Assembly: GCA_018697195.1 (NCBI GenBank)
Contig: CM031879.1
Coordinates: 45,592,048-45,656,047, forward strand
Source of the DNA: Certhia americana
Taxonomy: Eukaryota; Chordata; Aves; Passeriformes; Certhiidae
DNA length: 64,000 nucleotides
Direction of reading: 5' to 3'
Within the stretch, counting starts at the first letter, position 1; each line of letters begins with the position of its first letter. Below the pieces are notes generated by a model. It was given only the letters and a program-made list of their open reading frames with translations, searched no databases and was not told where the DNA came from. Below are positions 36,971 through 49,400 of the stretch, piece after piece. The position numbers were made by a program, and so were the translations under genes.

Positions 36971-36998
36971 AATAAAATCTGATTCCCTTTATAATAAA
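36971..36998 (+). terminator. EMP1: Distal EMP1 poly(A) signals, two AATAAA hexamers
   Basis: Canonical hexamers lie at 36971-36976 and 36993-36998. A G12 run follows at 37020-37031, and then a GT/T-rich tract to about 37090. That order (AATAAA, cleavage zone, G-rich and U/GU-rich downstream element) is what a strong vertebrate poly(A) site looks like. I therefore take this as the main 3' end, near 37010. Confidence 0.7.
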
Positions 36999-37019
36999 AG
37001 AGATTTGCTCTGGGTTTTT

Positions 37020-37090
37020 GGGGGGGGGGGGTTTGAGGTTTTTTTTTGTTTTTTTGTTTTTGGTTTTGTTTCAGTTTGTTTTTTTTCATT
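37020..37090. repeat. G12 run followed by T/G-rich tract
   Basis: Twelve guanines are followed by GTTTGAGG and then T runs broken by single G. It is low complexity and unstable in length, and is the strand mirror of the A/C-rich tract with C12 at 18333-18472. It directly follows the distal poly(A) signals of EMP1. Confidence 0.88.
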
Positions 37091-37767
37091 AGTGTTTCAG
37101 ATATTCATTAGCAGAATTATTTGCTGTTCTTATTGAATCACAGCCCAGCCCTTTAAGACAATGCAGAACTACCATGTTCTCCTGCATGCCAGTATATGAG
37201 ATGTCCTGTTCTGGAGGGGAGAAGGAAGCAGAACAACTCTCAAGAGCAGCTGTGTCAGGCTGCCTGCAAGCTCAGGCAGACTGTGTGAGCAGTGGTATCA
37301 CTCAGTCTCAGTGCCAGGCTTTGTTTCACACCCAGGAAAGCTGGAAACATACTTTCTCACTCTGGCAGAATCTCATGTGTCCCAAAGCAAAATCACCAAG
37401 GTGTTTGTCTGGGTCTCATGAGTTGGTATAGCTGTTGCCTCGCTATTGTTGTCTGGCCAAACACCTCTGCAGTTCTAGAGCTTGAGCAGAGAGTCCAAAG
37501 CCCAGGACACTGGCAGATCTCAGAAAACCTGGGGCACAGTCCTGTGAACTGTGAGGTGAGGTAAGATCTAGCAAGAATCAGCTGTGTAGGAAATTTTTCT
37601 TTATCTGTTTATCTGCCGCAGGGAGAGCTAAGATATGCTAATTGAGAGCAGAAGGGTGACATGAATCTTTAGAAGCTGAAGTTTTACCAGAGGGGGACAT
37701 CTTACAGCAGGGTGTGGCAGAGCCTCACAGTGTGGACACTTGTCTTGGTCTCAGGGGGTTCCAGGAG

Positions 37768-37990
37768 TCACAAAATTATAGAATATGCTGAATTGGAAGG
37801 AAGCAATCAGGATCTTTGAGTCCCGGCTCCTGGCCCTGCACAGACCATTCCAAGAATCCAAAACCATGTACCTGAGAACATTGTCCAAATGCTTCTTTAA
37901 CTCTGCCAGGCTTGGTGCTGTGAGCACTGTTTAGTGCTGTGGACACTGAGTCCTGCTGTTCCTCACGCTCCTGGAACTCCTAGAAGTGCA
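37768..37990 (-). mobile_element. CR1-type LINE 3' fragment, - strand
   Basis: The + strand shows the reverse complement of a CR1-type 3' region. Stretches such as GGAAGG, TTTGAGTCC, CTGGCCCTGCAC, GTACCTGAGAACATTGTCCA and GCTTGGTGCTGTGAGCACTG align by eye with the copy at 59232 in the same orientation. It is 5'-truncated and diverged. The right boundary is uncertain. Confidence 0.7.
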
Positions 37991-40900
37991 GGGTAACCAA
38001 AGACCATCTGGGCGCTGTGGACAAGGTTAACACTGACAGGTGAGACGGGAGCCATCCACTGAGGTGGGAGTACTGAGGGAAGCTAGCCAGCAAGCCTTGC
38101 AGAGGCACACCCACTGCTAGGCTGGTATGTGTCCTGTTCCTAGCATGGTACAGATGCGACAATATGATACCTCACAGGATGACAAGGCAATGCCAGCCTT
38201 GTTTGGCATGACCAGGACAGGTCATAGGCAATGGTCTCAATTTTTGAACAGTGGTCTCCAACAGCAATTGTGTCACCACAAACTTTATCATTGATAGCTT
38301 AGAAATGATATGAAGGCTACTGGACACTCCAGGGAGCTTGGTTGCCTGAAAAAATCACTTGGGCTACTAAAGGATCAGTACCCTAAGGTATAGGTGGAAA
38401 AAGTCACTCTGACAAACCCAGTTATCTGGTCCCTGAAGTATAATTCATTCCAAATGAGACAGTCTTTGCTCCACACCAAGTAGCTCCTGCCACCATCTTT
38501 TGAATCCTGTAACATTAGGGGCTCACAGGCATGAAATTACATTTGGTACCACTTCACATAAAACAGAAAACCAGATGCCAACAAATACGGATCAATTACA
38601 AAACAAAAGGAAGCAGAAAAGGATAGGAGCAAATAGCACTATTGGTTGTGTCATATGACAGATGTTTGCTCAAAAATCATCTTCAGCAGAGCTTGAAGTG
38701 ACACTGACCCAGTGCCACATGGACTGTGAAACGCAGTCATGTCTCTCCTGCAAGAGCCATTACATGGGATTTCAGGGACCAAGCTTCATAAGGCCCACGA
38801 CCACAGCTGACTCCAGCATTTCACAGCAGAGTCCTTGGACTTGGAAGAGAAGTCTTTGAAAGAGGAGAAACAGAGAGGAGAAATTCCCATGCCTGAGGTT
38901 CAACTGCAGAGCAAAAGGATTCCCCCTCCCTGGGGCTGTTCTGCAGGTCACTGTAAGGAGAAAGGTGTTTTACACAGACAAGCAGCTGACTAATTCAGGG
39001 CATTTGACTACAGTCAAACAGAAAGCACTAAAAATGAGGGACAGCCAAGGGGAGCAAGAGCTTTTTGGACAAGAGACATTCTTGCTCTGACCAGAAAGTC
39101 ACACTATGTACGCTGGGAAGAAATAGTCCAATAACTGGTCATATTAAGGGGTTTGAAATTATCTCTACAGATTCATGTGTGTGTTGCAAAAGCCGCTGCA
39201 GACACCTTAGGGGAGAGCCCTGCACTGTGAATGGCAGAAGCCCAAACCAGCCAAGCAAAGTAAGTGACTCCTGGCCTGATCAAAGGGTGATGACAGCACT
39301 GTGAACACAAAGGCAGCAGCACCTGCTGCATTTACAGAATGTGGCTGACTGCCAGCACACCCAAAGCAGAAGAATGGCTTGATTCCCTTGCAGCAAAGAC
39401 AACAGAGAAAAAACAAACCACCACTACCACCAATAACAAAATACAACCCCCCCACAACCAAACAAAACTAAATAAAAACCAAGTGTGCAAGGAATGAGGA
39501 GTTCATAGGAGGTATCAAAGATGACTCCAGGAGTAATGTAAAAACTACAGGTTGCTTCCAGCACTAGAATAACTATTCACTGCTGGCATCCTTTGTACAA
39601 CTAGCCCAGAAATCTTTTAACAGAGGAAAGTAAGGTGAAATCAGCATGACATATTATCCCATTCAAAATATATCCAATCCAGGGGGCAGCCTAGAAATGT
39701 ATGCTGTGGTTGTTCTAGCTGTAATTAGAAGTCTGCCTGAACTTGTGATTATTTATATTTGCAGCTCTGCCTGCTCAGATAATAAGAGCAGTCAGGGTAC
39801 CAGTTGATTGTTGGAGGAACTGGGGAGGAATATTAATCGCAGACCCTCTGTTCCCGCATTGCACAGTTGGTGAGGTGCATCACTGCAGGCAGCTCAGCTC
39901 TCCCAACATTGTCAGCACCACAGTATTGAATTAGATACACTGTGATCTGATGCATGATGACAAATCTCATGTTGCACAATTCACTCAAAGTATGTGGGTA
40001 TCTGGTATAAATATACACCTTGTCATCTGTTACAGTGCTTAGGAAACCTGATTGCCTTTCTGCTCAGCCTAGCATGGAAGGCTGTAGCTGGCAGCCTTCC
40101 TACATTCCACCCCCTCTCAGGCTTCTCATGTGAACCAGGTTAGCCAGAGACCAGAGGGGTCAATCCACAGCAGATGCCTCAAGGCAAATACAGAAAGCAT
40201 GCTCCTCAGCAGAGATTTATGAGAAGCCAAGATTGCTTCAACTGATCTCTCTGGCTAATCCCAGTATCAGGGTTTGGATGACAGAACTAGATCTATCTAA
40301 GGGAAGAGGCAGTGCTGTGGAGCTCTGTCCCGTGAATATGGTAACTCTCATACAGATTACCTGGAGAACATAACACGGTCAGAGGTGCTAAAGAAGGTGG
40401 TTATGAGGATGCCCCTGCCTCTGTCAACCTTCCAGATAAATGTATAGGTGGACAGAAGACTAGCTTTTGGAGTTCACAGATGGATGGGACTTTTTATGCA
40501 GAGTTTCATGCAGTATCATAGATTATTTCTTTCTCTGGAAGCAACTACCAGAATAAAAGGTTTGCTTAATTGATGTGCTTACTGCAGAACTTTTTGGGCC
40601 TTGCCCTGATGACAACATGGAGCTGGAGCAGCTGAGCTGTAATTTGGTGAGTAAGAGCAGTTCCTAGAGCTTTGGGAGTATGGGGGAATGTATGGTTGTA
40701 CAGACAGGAGTATCGACCAAACAAGGCACTGTTTTGTTATCAGAGCCCAGTAACCATAAATGCACACACCAAGCCAAGAAAGCAAAGCATGCTGCTGTGG
40801 GCATGGCCCATGAGGGGTGGGGTCAGCATGCTGCAGAACCGGGCTGTGAAAGAGGCTTCCATGTGCTTCTCCCATTGCAGCACAGCAGGTTTCCCCCGTG

Positions 40901-42256
40901 CTCCTGGGGAATGCAGGGCTCCCTGGATACTGCTGACAGGCCATGACTCCTAATGGTGTCCCTAAAAGCTGAGTCTGCTAAGCATTTTGAAGGTACATTT
41001 AGCAGCTCCTAGGACTGCATCCAAAGTTCTCATGATTTTCATTTACAGACTTGGTGAAGTAAAAGACGTTCTCAACACAACTTGTTCATATTTTTTAGAG
41101 GGTTCTGTTTCTAAATGGCATTAGAAGCAGGCGATGCTTCATGTACATCACACAGAGGATGATCCAGTCTGTGGTACAGCAAGAAGCTTTGTGGCAAAGA
41201 AACCAGAACCCCAGCACTTTGCATCCCATCTCTGAAAGGACTTGCAGGCTCTGCAAGATAGCCAGGAGTAAGGAAGTGATGCAGAGGTCAAATGCAGAGA
41301 TGAAGTACTTAGGATCACCCCTGGGTAGACTGGCAGTGATCAGATGCCATGAAAGAATGGGGCAGTAGAAAGAAGTGGGTTATCAAATTTCGGGACAGGA
41401 GGGAGAATGAGATGGATGGGAAGAACAAACACTGCAGAAGACAAAGACCATCACTGGTAGGTTGGGGAGGACAAGCAATTTAGTGGGGAGGTGTATGTGG
41501 AATTTGGGACACCTGAGACCCACTGCAGTCATCTACCAAGCTGTCAGACCCTCACAGGTTAGTGGGCTTGCTTCCCAGTACCGTAGGCTTGCATTCACAG
41601 TTCTGCCAAAACCCGTGGTGAACCATCCAGCACTGGTGGATGGACCCAGACATGCCCTCTCAGCCCATTGGTGGCTGAAGGCCCTGGTCCCCTGTCTTGT
41701 CACTAGAGGTCAGTGCAAGCCCAGCAAATGCCTCTGCTGAATTTATGCTTCTATGTGATATGGCCATCCCCAGCCAAGGACAGTGCCGGTTTATCACAGT
41801 ATAATTCAGAAATGGGAGCATGCCCCAGCCCCACTCGGCAGCCCTTGGATGGGCCCTCTGTTGGCCTGTGGCATGTCATGAAAAAGAAAAATGCAGCATT
41901 TTAACCTACGTAGGAGGTGATGAGAGTGTTACTCACGAGTAAGAAACCCATAGGGCAAACAGAAATGGAGGAAGAAACTCTGTAGGGGAATCAGCAAAAA
42001 CTTTGGAATCATCAGTCCAGAACAAAAGACCATGGCTGAATTCCCTTTGGCTGCTGAGAGCTGTTTTGGGAGGTAAATGGGTTTGCCCTTTTCTCCTGCA
42101 GTTAATGTTAACCCTTCTACTATGTACAGACAGAGAAACTGAGGCAAAGAAATAACACTGACCTGGGGGAAGCAAGACTGGAAGCAGAGAATGGAGGAGG
42201 TGATGGGATGGCCTGAAGATGAAAAGACTTCAGAACTTTAGGACATCAACAGTTCC
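37991..42256. other. Intergenic, no gene seen
   Basis: No exon or RNA gene was recognised. A short A/C-rich patch with a C7 run lies at about 39410-39480. Overlapping small open frames near 40570-40950 on both strands have no recognisable domain. The sequence is otherwise ordinary non-repetitive DNA downstream of EMP1. Confidence 0.55.
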
Positions 42257-42445
42257 TGCTTCAGGGTCTCGGAATTAGAAAAAATTATTTTTTTTGTTTT
42301 TCTCTCTCTGCTGGCCGGCTATTTGTCTTCTCCCGAGAATGTAAAGTTTTGTTTTCCCCAGCCAGAGATCTTGACGGAAAGGCTGTGAGGCTTTCTTGTT
42401 GTTTTCTCTTCATTATTTATTATTTCTTATCATTACATTCTGTTC

Positions 42446-42476
42446 CTGACCTGCAGAGTTCTTCCTTGCAGGTCAG
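42446..42476. repeat. Perfect 10-bp inverted repeat (hairpin) inside the LTR-like element
   Basis: The arm CTGACCTGCA at 42446-42455 and its exact reverse complement TGCAGGTCAG at 42467-42476 flank an 11-base loop. On the - strand it lies about 25 bases before the AATAAA. That is where R-region hairpins sit in some retroviral LTRs. Confidence 0.9.
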
Positions 42477-42509
42477 TTCAAAGCACAGAACTCCAAAGCT
42501 CCATTACCA

Positions 42510-42632
42510 AATGCAAAATGCTCTTATGCTATCTACAAAATGCCCCCTGCTTAATGCTCCATACTAAAATGCTAACTACCTAATGCTCAATGCTTAATGC
42601 AAAATGCTTAATGCCCTAATGTTAAAATGCAT
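42510..42632. repeat. Degenerate AATGC/TTAATGC array
   Basis: About a dozen ATGC cores lie within about 120 bases, mostly as AATGC, AAAATGC or TTAATGC, spaced 5 to 17 bases apart. It is an imperfect array rather than a clean microsatellite. It lies between the TATA-like and AATAAA motifs of the LTR-like element. Confidence 0.8.
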
Positions 42633-43388
42633 AACTACCTGATACCCCCACCCTCAGGGTGGCATGGATATTTATACTACAATCTACATAATCAGTATTT
42701 ATAATTCTACTCCAATAACTATTATTTTTGTTAGAAGGTTAAACTCTATTCTAAGCCAACTACAATGTGCCACCTCACAGAAGATGGAGGCAAGGAAGAA
42801 GAAGGAAGAAACCCAAAAGCCATGTGCTTCCTCCATCTTGCCTTTGCGTGTCTGCCATCCTAAAAACCCTATATATCTAAAATTCTCACCCTGTGATAAA
42901 ACTACACACTATTCTACTATTTAATGCACACTCTTAAAAACTCTGCTCCATTCCAGAGCTTAAAAGCCCTTTTTCCATGAACAAAGGTTCAAAACACTGT
43001 TCGTCAGAGATTCTAAAATCTCTCAAACATTCAAAGAGATATTCCTCATAATTCCAGACCCTGACACAGGGGAGCCCTACTTCTAGCTGACTCCCCTTCA
43101 CTTCCAGTGGTTCTTAAGAAAACAGGGTCTTTCTCAGTTTCGTAAATAGGGAGCCTTAGGTCCCTAAAGACTGATTGCAGCAGCACGTCAGTAGCTAAAC
43201 CTGTATTAAGGCAACCAGCTTTCAGGGGTGTTGTTTTAATACTGATTATTTGCCAGTGGAAGCTGCAGAGGCTCAGCAAGGTCCATCAGTTTAAGTATCT
43301 CATTTCAAACACCCAAGACAGAAAAAATTGCCACAGGCACCCAGTAGAGACTTTGAAATCCTGCAACAGGGAGACAAAAGGAGGTCTC

Positions 43389-43419
43389 TTTTTATTTTAT
43401 TTTATTTTATTTTTTTTTT
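43389..43419. repeat. ATTTT pentanucleotide microsatellite
   Basis: About four TTTTA units run into a T9 run. Confidence 0.88.
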
Positions 43420-46400
43420 GCCATGTGTCTACTAGAAGATTTGCAATGACCTTGATGCAATAAGGGCAAGGTTTGTGTTTGCAGTGCAGTAAATCTAGTG
43501 GTTCCTGTTGTATAATTGCTTGCCCATAGAGAAGCACAACTATAATATATATCACAATGTCACTTAGGCCAACACATATGCTATAGATAAAACTACTACT
43601 TGCTCAGAGAATCCACAATCAGGAAAATGAGCCCATTCTTAACTTTTTGCCAATTTCAACTGTGTTGCACATTTATCCAAATATCAGCAAAGCTTTTGTG
43701 CCACAGTAGAATCAGATCTATTTGGAATTCAAGTGGAAAACACTACACAGCCCTGCTTGTGTCATGCCAGATGGAGCTAAGAGAACAAATGCATGTCCCT
43801 ATGATGTAAACTTACTCTTTTCCCCAGAATCACTGATTTGACTGGGATTCAAGTAAAATGGAGCTCTTCTTTCATCAGAAAGAAGGTGTAACGGATGGGA
43901 AGCCACAGACCCTGAGCCCTTGTTTCTCCTTCCTTTCACTGTCTGGAATTTCTATTTATAACAGCATCCTTCATATGCATGGATTTACCTCAAGTTTCAT
44001 AGTTCTACATCAATGACTTTACAAAAACATGGCTGTAAAGTCACCTCCAGCAGGTCTGGAAAGATAGATTTCTAGTATGAGACGAAATCATATTACCTCT
44101 GCTTTCTTGGTCTATGAAAACCTTGTCTGATGGTTTCTGAGAAGCAAAACAAGGCTACTATGCAGATTCCTACTTTCAAGACAGTCAGATTAATAGGCAC
44201 AAAATAGGCACCAGTTGACATTATTTAACCAAAAGCACTCTCCTCCCAGTCTGATCCCCAAACTGGGGAGACTCAGGTGGGCTGATTCGTACATGCCTTG
44301 TCATATCCCCACCACACTGCTTCCCTGGGGATGCATTCCTCTTGCTTCTCAGTGCTGCCACCTTCCAGAGCTCCCACTGGTATTCAAAGGGCAGAAGTCT
44401 GGCTTTAATCCTCAAAGCCATCTGCATCACATTTGCCACTTTTCTCTGTCACATGTGCACTCTTAGCTCCCACCAGTGTTGAAAGCTTCCAACAGCCCTT
44501 GCCTTTTCAAAGAGCACTGCAGACAGCCATTTACACTTTAAATAGACATTAAAATGAAGCCACCTGCACGCCTTCCAGTTCCCGAACCGCAGAGCAGAGC
44601 AATGGATAATGGAAGTGTACCAACACATCAACAGTTTCCACTAGCAACTGCTGCAGAATAGCTTGATACCAACTTCAAATATGGACAGGAAATGGCTTTT
44701 GATATCAATGTAAGTTTCAACCCCACAAGAGTCTCTAAAAATAAACATTTTGTTCCTGCCCATCCTTGATTTGATACCAAATAGATTGTGGAAAGGGATC
44801 AGACTCTAGAAACAGAAATAATAATAGAGGTACAGTTTTAATTAACTGGTCCTCTACTCTTCCCTTTTCTACTGGACCCCCTGCCTCATTCAGCACACAG
44901 AATTGCTCTGTGGATGAGGCTATCCTCGTTATTCACTCTTGTGACCGTATTTATCTGCACGCCAGCAGCACATTGCACAGCATTCAGAACTCTGCTTCCT
45001 TTCTGGGCTTTTCAATTCACCTCATTATTACCACCATCAAGCCATTCCCAAACTCAAAAGGACTTTGGTCTTCCAGTCACCTCTACAAAACCAAACCATT
45101 ATCACAGATACTTTAGAATCAGGGGACTTGATTCATAGGCAGATCACAGCCAAAAATCTGCAGTGTTGGCCATTAATTCTGGCCACCACAGTGACCTCTA
45201 CAGACAAACCAGCTAGTGGCCACTGCTGAAAAGTTGAGGGGGTATGATGTGCTCAGTGTCACATTCAGAGTCCATGGTAAAGGCAGTGCTCTCAGTACAG
45301 CAAGCTGTATTCAACTTCTTGCCTGCATAAAGAGATTGAAGGAAGATTGCATGCCTCTCCTTAAGCCACCAATCACCTCAGGTCAGGAATCCCAATCTGG
45401 GGAACACCAGGAAACCTCTCACCAGTGTAAACCCTCTGAATGGGTAACACAAGAACACAAACACAAATGTCAAAAGGATCAATTAATCTTAGGTACCTCT
45501 GTCAAGAGACCAATAGCCCATGTATAAAAATCTCTATGCACTCAAAGCACAGCTCCCATAAGTTTCAGCTGCAGTGAGTTCTGGAAAGCAGGCCCCAAGG
45601 GCTGCCTTCAGTCCCTTCCCTTCCCTACAATAAGTCATGTCTGCAGAGATCTGCTTTGAAACAATTGAGCACAAGCTCAGTCTTGGCTAAGGACCAAGTG
45701 CCGCACATTTGCATCCCAACTTTACGCCTTCTTGCGCATCGAGCCCATCCAGATGGCAGGGTGTATTCAAGGCTTAATGATCTGCCTTCCCTCCCCCCAG
45801 TATGGGCACAATAAATCACTGGCAAATCTTCCTGATGGTCTTTTAGAGGGAAGACAGATCAAACACATACAGTGAGTTTCAAAATACCAAGTCCTCGGGA
45901 AAATTATAGTCTGAAGCAGTGGTACAGAGCATGGATTCAACTGAATGACTTAAAATGCCTGCAACTAAACTTTCCCTGCCAGTCCACCCTTCCCAAGTCC
46001 CTATGCCCTGCACTTTCTCCTTCACCAGTCAAAGATTTTGCCAGACTTGGCTTGCTTGCTCCTCTCTTGGTCACCACAGTTCCCCGCCTGCTTCAAAGAA
46101 ACAATCTTTTATCAACAAACTTAGACCAAAACTTTTGAACAATCTCAAGAAGAGAAGCTAGAGTTTGATGTTTTGAAGTTTGGTGTTTTGAAGGTTGGTC
46201 TCTGCTCACCACAGAGACTGCTAGAGACCTGGCCTTCAGGGCAGAATTTTACACATCCAAGTCATGACCAGGAGATGTATGTGCTCATGACATGAGACCC
46301 AGGTGCAAATTCTGCTTATAGAGTACGGTGCAGAACACAGGGATCTGTTTACAGGACTGGACCTTAAACCAGAGAGAGGTCTTAAGATATTATTATATGT

Positions 46401-49400
46401 GGCTGCATAAAATGCTTTACTTGTTTGATGAGAAGGTAAAGTGAAACACACAAACTTAATCTCAGCAAATGGCCACAGCAATCTGACTGCCCCCCACAAC
46501 ATCACACACAAAGATGTGTCAGAGGCAGGCATTCCTCTGAATTGTCCTGACAGCATTAAACAGCCTTAATGTGGAGGTACCTCTGTGTCCAGCCCAGAGA
46601 CCTCCACCTCATTGTCTTCAAACTTTTCAATGTGTGCAGGGACTAATATAGGGCTTTGCACTTTGCAGTAATTACTGCCACTGAGCTCTGACCTCTCCTA
46701 AAACTGCTTCCACTCTGCCTGATCAGTGAGGTTCTATCTTGAAGCACCATGTGCTCTTGTACTCATCCCAGTGAATTGTTTGGGATGCCAAAGCAATAAT
46801 TCAGTTTCACACCAAACTTTATTGTGACATTTCCTGGGTAATCAAGTCTTTTTATCTTCAAAAGACTGTTTTCCAGTGTGTAGACTTATAAGAAGAAATT
46901 CCCTGCTCTGGAGTTCATTGTGTTTCTAGCCACTTAAACTGGATCTGACAAGTTAAATTATTGGTATGCCTTGAGCTAACCATCTGCATGGGAGTAAGCA
47001 TCAGGTATGGCTTATATGTGCATTCAAAGAAAATGTCAATGCTATTTCTCAAAGAATATGGAAGCAAAGGCCAGGGGCCAGTAAAATAATTTTCAGCTTT
47101 TAAGTGACAGACAATGGAAGTGATCCAGTCTTGCATCTCCTAAGTACTGGCAGATTGGCCAGGATTTGGATGCTAACAAAGAGATTCAGTACATGGGCCT
47201 GGTTTCAATTAATAAGCATGTGTCCATATGGCTCTGTGTGTGTATGTGTTTATACCAAGTGTTCTCTCCTGTTAATGGCTGTTGCATAAGTCCAAGCATG
47301 CATGTGTGTGCCTGTGAAGACAGGTTCAGAGATAGTACAAAAATGCCTAGCAGCATAGGCAAAATTTGGTGTTGACAACCAGAACAAAAGGTTTCTTCCC
47401 CAACAGGAAATCAGACCCATGCAGCAGCAGTGAAAGCACCAAACATGCAGGACATGCCACTGTTGGGGCAGAGTGACCAGAGTTGGTACTGGGACAAACC
47501 TAACCCAGGGAGACAGAAGGAGCAGATACAGCCAAACCTGCTCCTGGCAGGCACACCAGCCAGGCTGACCTGCTCCATCTGCCATACAAGGAGGCAGAGA
47601 TTCACAGTGCCTACTGTTTTAAGTGGATGGTACCACTCTCTTCTCACAGTGCCAGATCCTGCTGTTCTGCTACCCTGGGCACCTGACTCCCAAGGAAATG
47701 TCCTGCTCTGCTCCTGCCTGCAGCCAGCCCACCTGCGTGCATGTCAGACCACACACATGCTTCAGATTTGTCAGCAAACCACACAGCTCTGTCTTGTCCA
47801 CAACTCTTGCTTCTCCTGTATCTTTTTTTCTAAAACCGATGTAGTTGTCAGAGCAGTAGCTGTCAGATGGGTAGAAGGAGGAAGAGGCAAATGAGATAAA
47901 ATACTTTGTACATGATAGGAAATTCATACCCAGCAATTTTAAAACAATTTGTGCATCCTTAAGCTTAATTTAATTCTTTATCTCCCCCATACCGTCTCAG
48001 TTCTTAAGTTAGAACTGTTTCTGCAAATAAGAGGCTAATTCAAAACTATGATGTATTAATGAGACTAACAGTGACCATACAGGACCACAGACTCTGATAA
48101 GGTATTTACCTGTTATTTTAGGGTTATCTTGACTTTTCAGCTCTACATTTTTTTCCTCAAGATGCACTAATTTTGCATTGTTCTAACTAATGCTTACTCT
48201 AAGCTGGCACACCTTCATATCTGTTGTTGTCAGTGCTTTAAGTACCCCTTCAAGCCCTTAACTTTTTGTGCCTTCTTGCAATGCAGAGATAAACCCCTGT
48301 GACAAACAGAAAAGAAGGACACAAAGGAATCCACAACCAAATGCTTACTCCAGATTTTTTCTTTTACACAAGCACTTGCAAGTATCTGAGCACCTCAGAA
48401 ATACCCTGCACCTTGCATTAATTTTCCTGCCCAACTCCACACCCACTTCATTTCTCCACGTTTAAATATACCTTGTATGATTATTTTCCCCTTGCAGTAA
48501 TTGTAATTGTATAATTCACCTCTCAACCCCCAACCAGTGCTCAAACACAGCTTTAAGGGTTTTCATAAATCACAGTCTAGAGTATCCTGCAGTGCAATGA
48601 CAGAGCTAAGTATGAAGATAAGCTTTTCAGAGAACTGGTGTCTGAGAATGGGTCTATCCTGCCACAATACAACCTCCAGAAGCATTTTTGAGGCCAAACC
48701 TCAACACCACAAACCTTCACTGGACTGAAGAGCCTACTCTGAGAATTCCCAACTGGAAGCAAAAAAAAGTAAGGGTTCCCAAGGGTCTCAGAGCTGAGGG
48801 CTGAATGGGGAGAAGCCTACCAAGAGATAAAAGGGCAGGAAAACAGTAGATGCTCAGCCACTCACTCTGCAAAAGAAAACTGTTGTCTGCCAACTTCCTT
48901 TAAACAGGAGCACAATGACAGCTCGAGGAGACCTCCATGAGCAAAAGCCATATCACACACCCCTGAGGTCCCAGCTGTGTTCAGGAGTACCAGAGGCAGT
49001 GCACAGCCAGTGACATGAGACATGTTGGCCAAGAAAAGAGGAGCAGAATGTTAGGATTTTGGACAAGTGAATTGGGAAATACAGAGAGGTATCTCAGAGC
49101 AGCAAAGCCGGGAATAAGACTGGGGACCAGAGCTGAGGCATGGCAAGAGGACTGGAGTGCTTTATGGATGGGGTTAAATTCCAACATTCATTCATTTTAA
49201 AAGCTTTTTTATTTCATTTTGATGATGAGATGCAATTACATGCCAAAATTAATGTCCTAAGACAAGACAAAATAGATGGATACCAACCAGGAAGGGAATA
49301 ATAAGAGAAAATGAAACAATTCTGGTCAGTCTGACAGATTGTGAACTCAGCAGCCTCCTACTCACCCATATCCATTCATAGGCACATCAAACTTTGTCCT

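Larger units (their letters stand above)
35461..37010 (+). other. EMP1: EMP1 3' UTR (long form)
   Basis: The region after the stop continues without splice signals to two closely spaced AATAAA hexamers at 36971 and 36993. A proximal AATAAA at 36007 would give a UTR of about 0.57 kb. The UTR holds an AT dinucleotide repeat (35913-35942), a GA repeat (36125-36143) and a CT repeat (36809-36825). The final ~150 bases are A/T-rich. Mammalian EMP1 transcripts also have a long 3' UTR, which favours the distal end. The exact cleavage site cannot be read from sequence. Confidence 0.7.
42257..43066 (-). mobile_element. LTR-like element (probable solo LTR), - strand
   Basis: The ends are near-matching inverted repeats. 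The left end reads TTCAGGGTCTCGGAATTA from 42260. The right end, read on the - strand from 43066, begins TGTCAGGGTCTGGAATTAT. Read on the - strand, a TATAAATA (42669-42676) is followed about 250 bases later by AATAAA (42416-42421). That spacing fits an LTR with U3 of about 400, R of about 240 and U5 of about 150 bases, starting TG and ending CA. No coding region, primer-binding site or second LTR is seen, so a solo LTR of an old endogenous retrovirus is the best reading. No clear target-site duplication is visible. A non-autonomous DNA element with terminal inverted repeats is the alternative. Confidence 0.5.
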
